From: an uncultured Megasphaera sp.
GTDB taxonomy: Bacteria > Bacillota > Negativicutes > Veillonellales > Megasphaeraceae
DNA length: 6,143 nt
NCBI RefSeq assembly: GCF_958350005.1
Contig: NZ_CATWFF010000124.1
Span: forward strand, 1 to 6,143
Reading direction: 5' to 3'
Part shown: positions 5,139 to 6,143 of the stretch, piece after piece
Layout: each line of letters starts with the position of its first letter
Numbering within the stretch: the first letter of the stretch is position 1
Made by a program: the position numbers and the translations under genes
The notes under the pieces: generated by a model
What the model saw: the letters and a program-made list of their open reading frames with translations, nothing else
The model's database searches: none
Told to the model about the DNA's origin: nothing

Positions 5139-6122
5139 ATGAATGATATGAGTACTTTGCGTATGGTGGAACAGACAGAGGATATGATGTCGTTTGCCGT
5201 GGAAAACGAATCGGGAACAGCTGAGCTGACTCGGTATGAAGTGTATCCCGGCGTAGAATTACTGTATATTGATGCGCATCTTCAGGAATTCTCCTGCTAT
5301 GCACCGCCGCTGCCAAATGTTTTTGCCATTAATCACTGTGAAGAAGGGCGGGTAGAATGTGCCTTTCAAAATGGCGAATGTTTATATATGGGACAAAATG
5401 ATATGTCTGTAGGCTGGCGCAGTAATCGTGACTACTGCCATTCTGCGTATTTTCCTTCTGCTCACTATCATGGATTATCTATCCTCATTCATGTTGAAAA
5501 AGCGCAGCCCATATTGGATGCACAATTAGGAGCAGACAGTTTTTCCCTGGAAGCACTTTGCAATCGCTTTTGCGTATATTCAGATTTCGGCATGATTGTT
5601 CAGGAAAACCATGCCATGCGCCATCTGTTTTCCGAATTGTATCATGTGCCGGCTAAGATCCGCCGTCATTACGTCCGTATTAAAATTATGGAAATCCTGC
5701 TGTTTCTCAGCGCAATGGACTGTGGCCCGCAAAGTAAGCCGTTCATTCTGACATCCCGCCAGGTGCAGGTCGTTAAAGAAGTACGAAATGACCTTGTTCA
5801 TAACCTGAAGAGAAAGATAACGATTGAAGAAGTAGCAGCCCAGCATACGATTGCAGCTACAACGTTAAAACGGTGTTTTAAAATCGTTTATGGAAAAACC
5901 ATAGGGCAATATATGAAAGAATTTCGTATTGAAGAAAGTAAGAAACTACTGACGAAGACAGCCATGAACATTGTACACATTGCGGCGCTGGTAGGATACA
6001 GCAACAGCAGTAAATTTTCTGCTAACTTTCTTCGCTCTACTGGCATGAAGCCTCATGAATACAGGCGCCTGTATTATGAAGGGCCCGAAACGGATGAGGA
6101 TACGTCTGCATCTGAATCATAA
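5139..6122 (+). CDS. AraC-family transcription regulator, PchR-like, probable controller of the haem locus
   Basis: This 327-residue DNA-binding protein has a C-terminal AraC double helix-turn-helix at about residues 208-312. The first helix-turn-helix is ITIEEVAAQHTIAATTLKRCFK (227-248, split by the turn). The second is MNIVHIAALVGYSNSSKFSANF (276-297), followed by the typical G-M-K-P-x-E-Y-R ending at 302-309. The N-terminal 200 residues are the sensor domain. Its INHCEEGRVEC stretch (64-74) and CLYMGQNDMSVGW (81-93) resemble the sensor of PchR/YbtA-type regulators that respond to iron-siderophore ligands. Several Cys and His residues (C53, H66, C67, C74, C81, C100, H101, H109, H111) cluster there. 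GAGGAG at 5125-5130, eight bases upstream, supports the ATG at 5139. The gene follows the split-barrel gene by 36 bases, probably in one transcript. Targets and ligand are inferred from position only. Confidence 0.88.
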   Translation: MNDMSTLRMVEQTEDMMSFAVENESGTAELTRYEVYPGVELLYIDAHLQEFSCYAPPLPNVFAINHCEEGRVECAFQNGECLYMGQNDMSVGWRSNRDYCHSAYFPSAHYHGLSILIHVEKAQPILDAQLGADSFSLEALCNRFCVYSDFGMIVQENHAMRHLFSELYHVPAKIRRHYVRIKIMEILLFLSAMDCGPQSKPFILTSRQVQVVKEVRNDLVHNLKRKITIEEVAAQHTIAATTLKRCFKIVYGKTIGQYMKEFRIEESKKLLTKTAMNIVHIAALVGYSNSSKFSANFLRSTGMKPHEYRRLYYEGPETDEDTSASES

Positions 6123-6143
6123 CAGAATAACCGAAGTATATGA

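Overview
The window looks like a haem-acquisition and anaerobic haem-degradation locus from a diderm Firmicute of the class Negativicutes, perhaps a Megasphaera- or Dialister-like member of the Veillonellales. This assignment is an inference. It rests on a complete ExbB-ExbD-TonB system, which implies an outer membrane, combined with strong Firmicutes-style AAGGAGG ribosome binding sites, mid-range GC, and radical SAM/flavodoxin chemistry typical of anaerobes. No rRNA or other phylogenetic marker is present to confirm it.

Layout: everything is on the + strand. Positions 2-103 hold the last 33 codons of a truncated gene, possibly an outer-membrane receptor. A 72-base gap follows. Next comes a tight five-gene run: exbB (176-787), exbD (802-1206), tonB (1203 or 1212-2054), a small flavodoxin (2070-2591) and a HutW/ChuW-type radical SAM enzyme (2605-4158). 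Spacing within the run is 4 bases of overlap to 15 bases, so it is very probably one transcript. A hairpin with a T-run at 4190-4230 closes it. A second unit follows: a two-part protein with a C-terminal pyridoxamine-phosphate-oxidase-like split barrel (4266-5102) and an AraC-family regulator (5139-6122).

How it fits together (inference from family knowledge): ExbB and ExbD use the proton gradient to energise TonB, which drives a haem receptor in the outer membrane. In the cytoplasm the HutW-type radical SAM enzyme opens the porphyrin ring without oxygen and releases iron. The flavodoxin is a plausible electron donor or tetrapyrrole reductase for it, as in the Fusobacterium hmu system. The split-barrel protein may bind haem or flavin in the manner of HutZ. 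The AraC protein resembles iron/siderophore-responsive regulators such as PchR and may control the locus.

The most unusual features are a TonB linker in which every second residue is glycine over about 50 residues, a methionine-rich C-terminal tail with a 15-residue duplication on the radical SAM enzyme, and an unassigned N-terminal domain on the split-barrel protein that may be a flavodoxin fold that has lost its FMN loop. No tRNA, rRNA, CRISPR array, insertion sequence or attachment site was seen.
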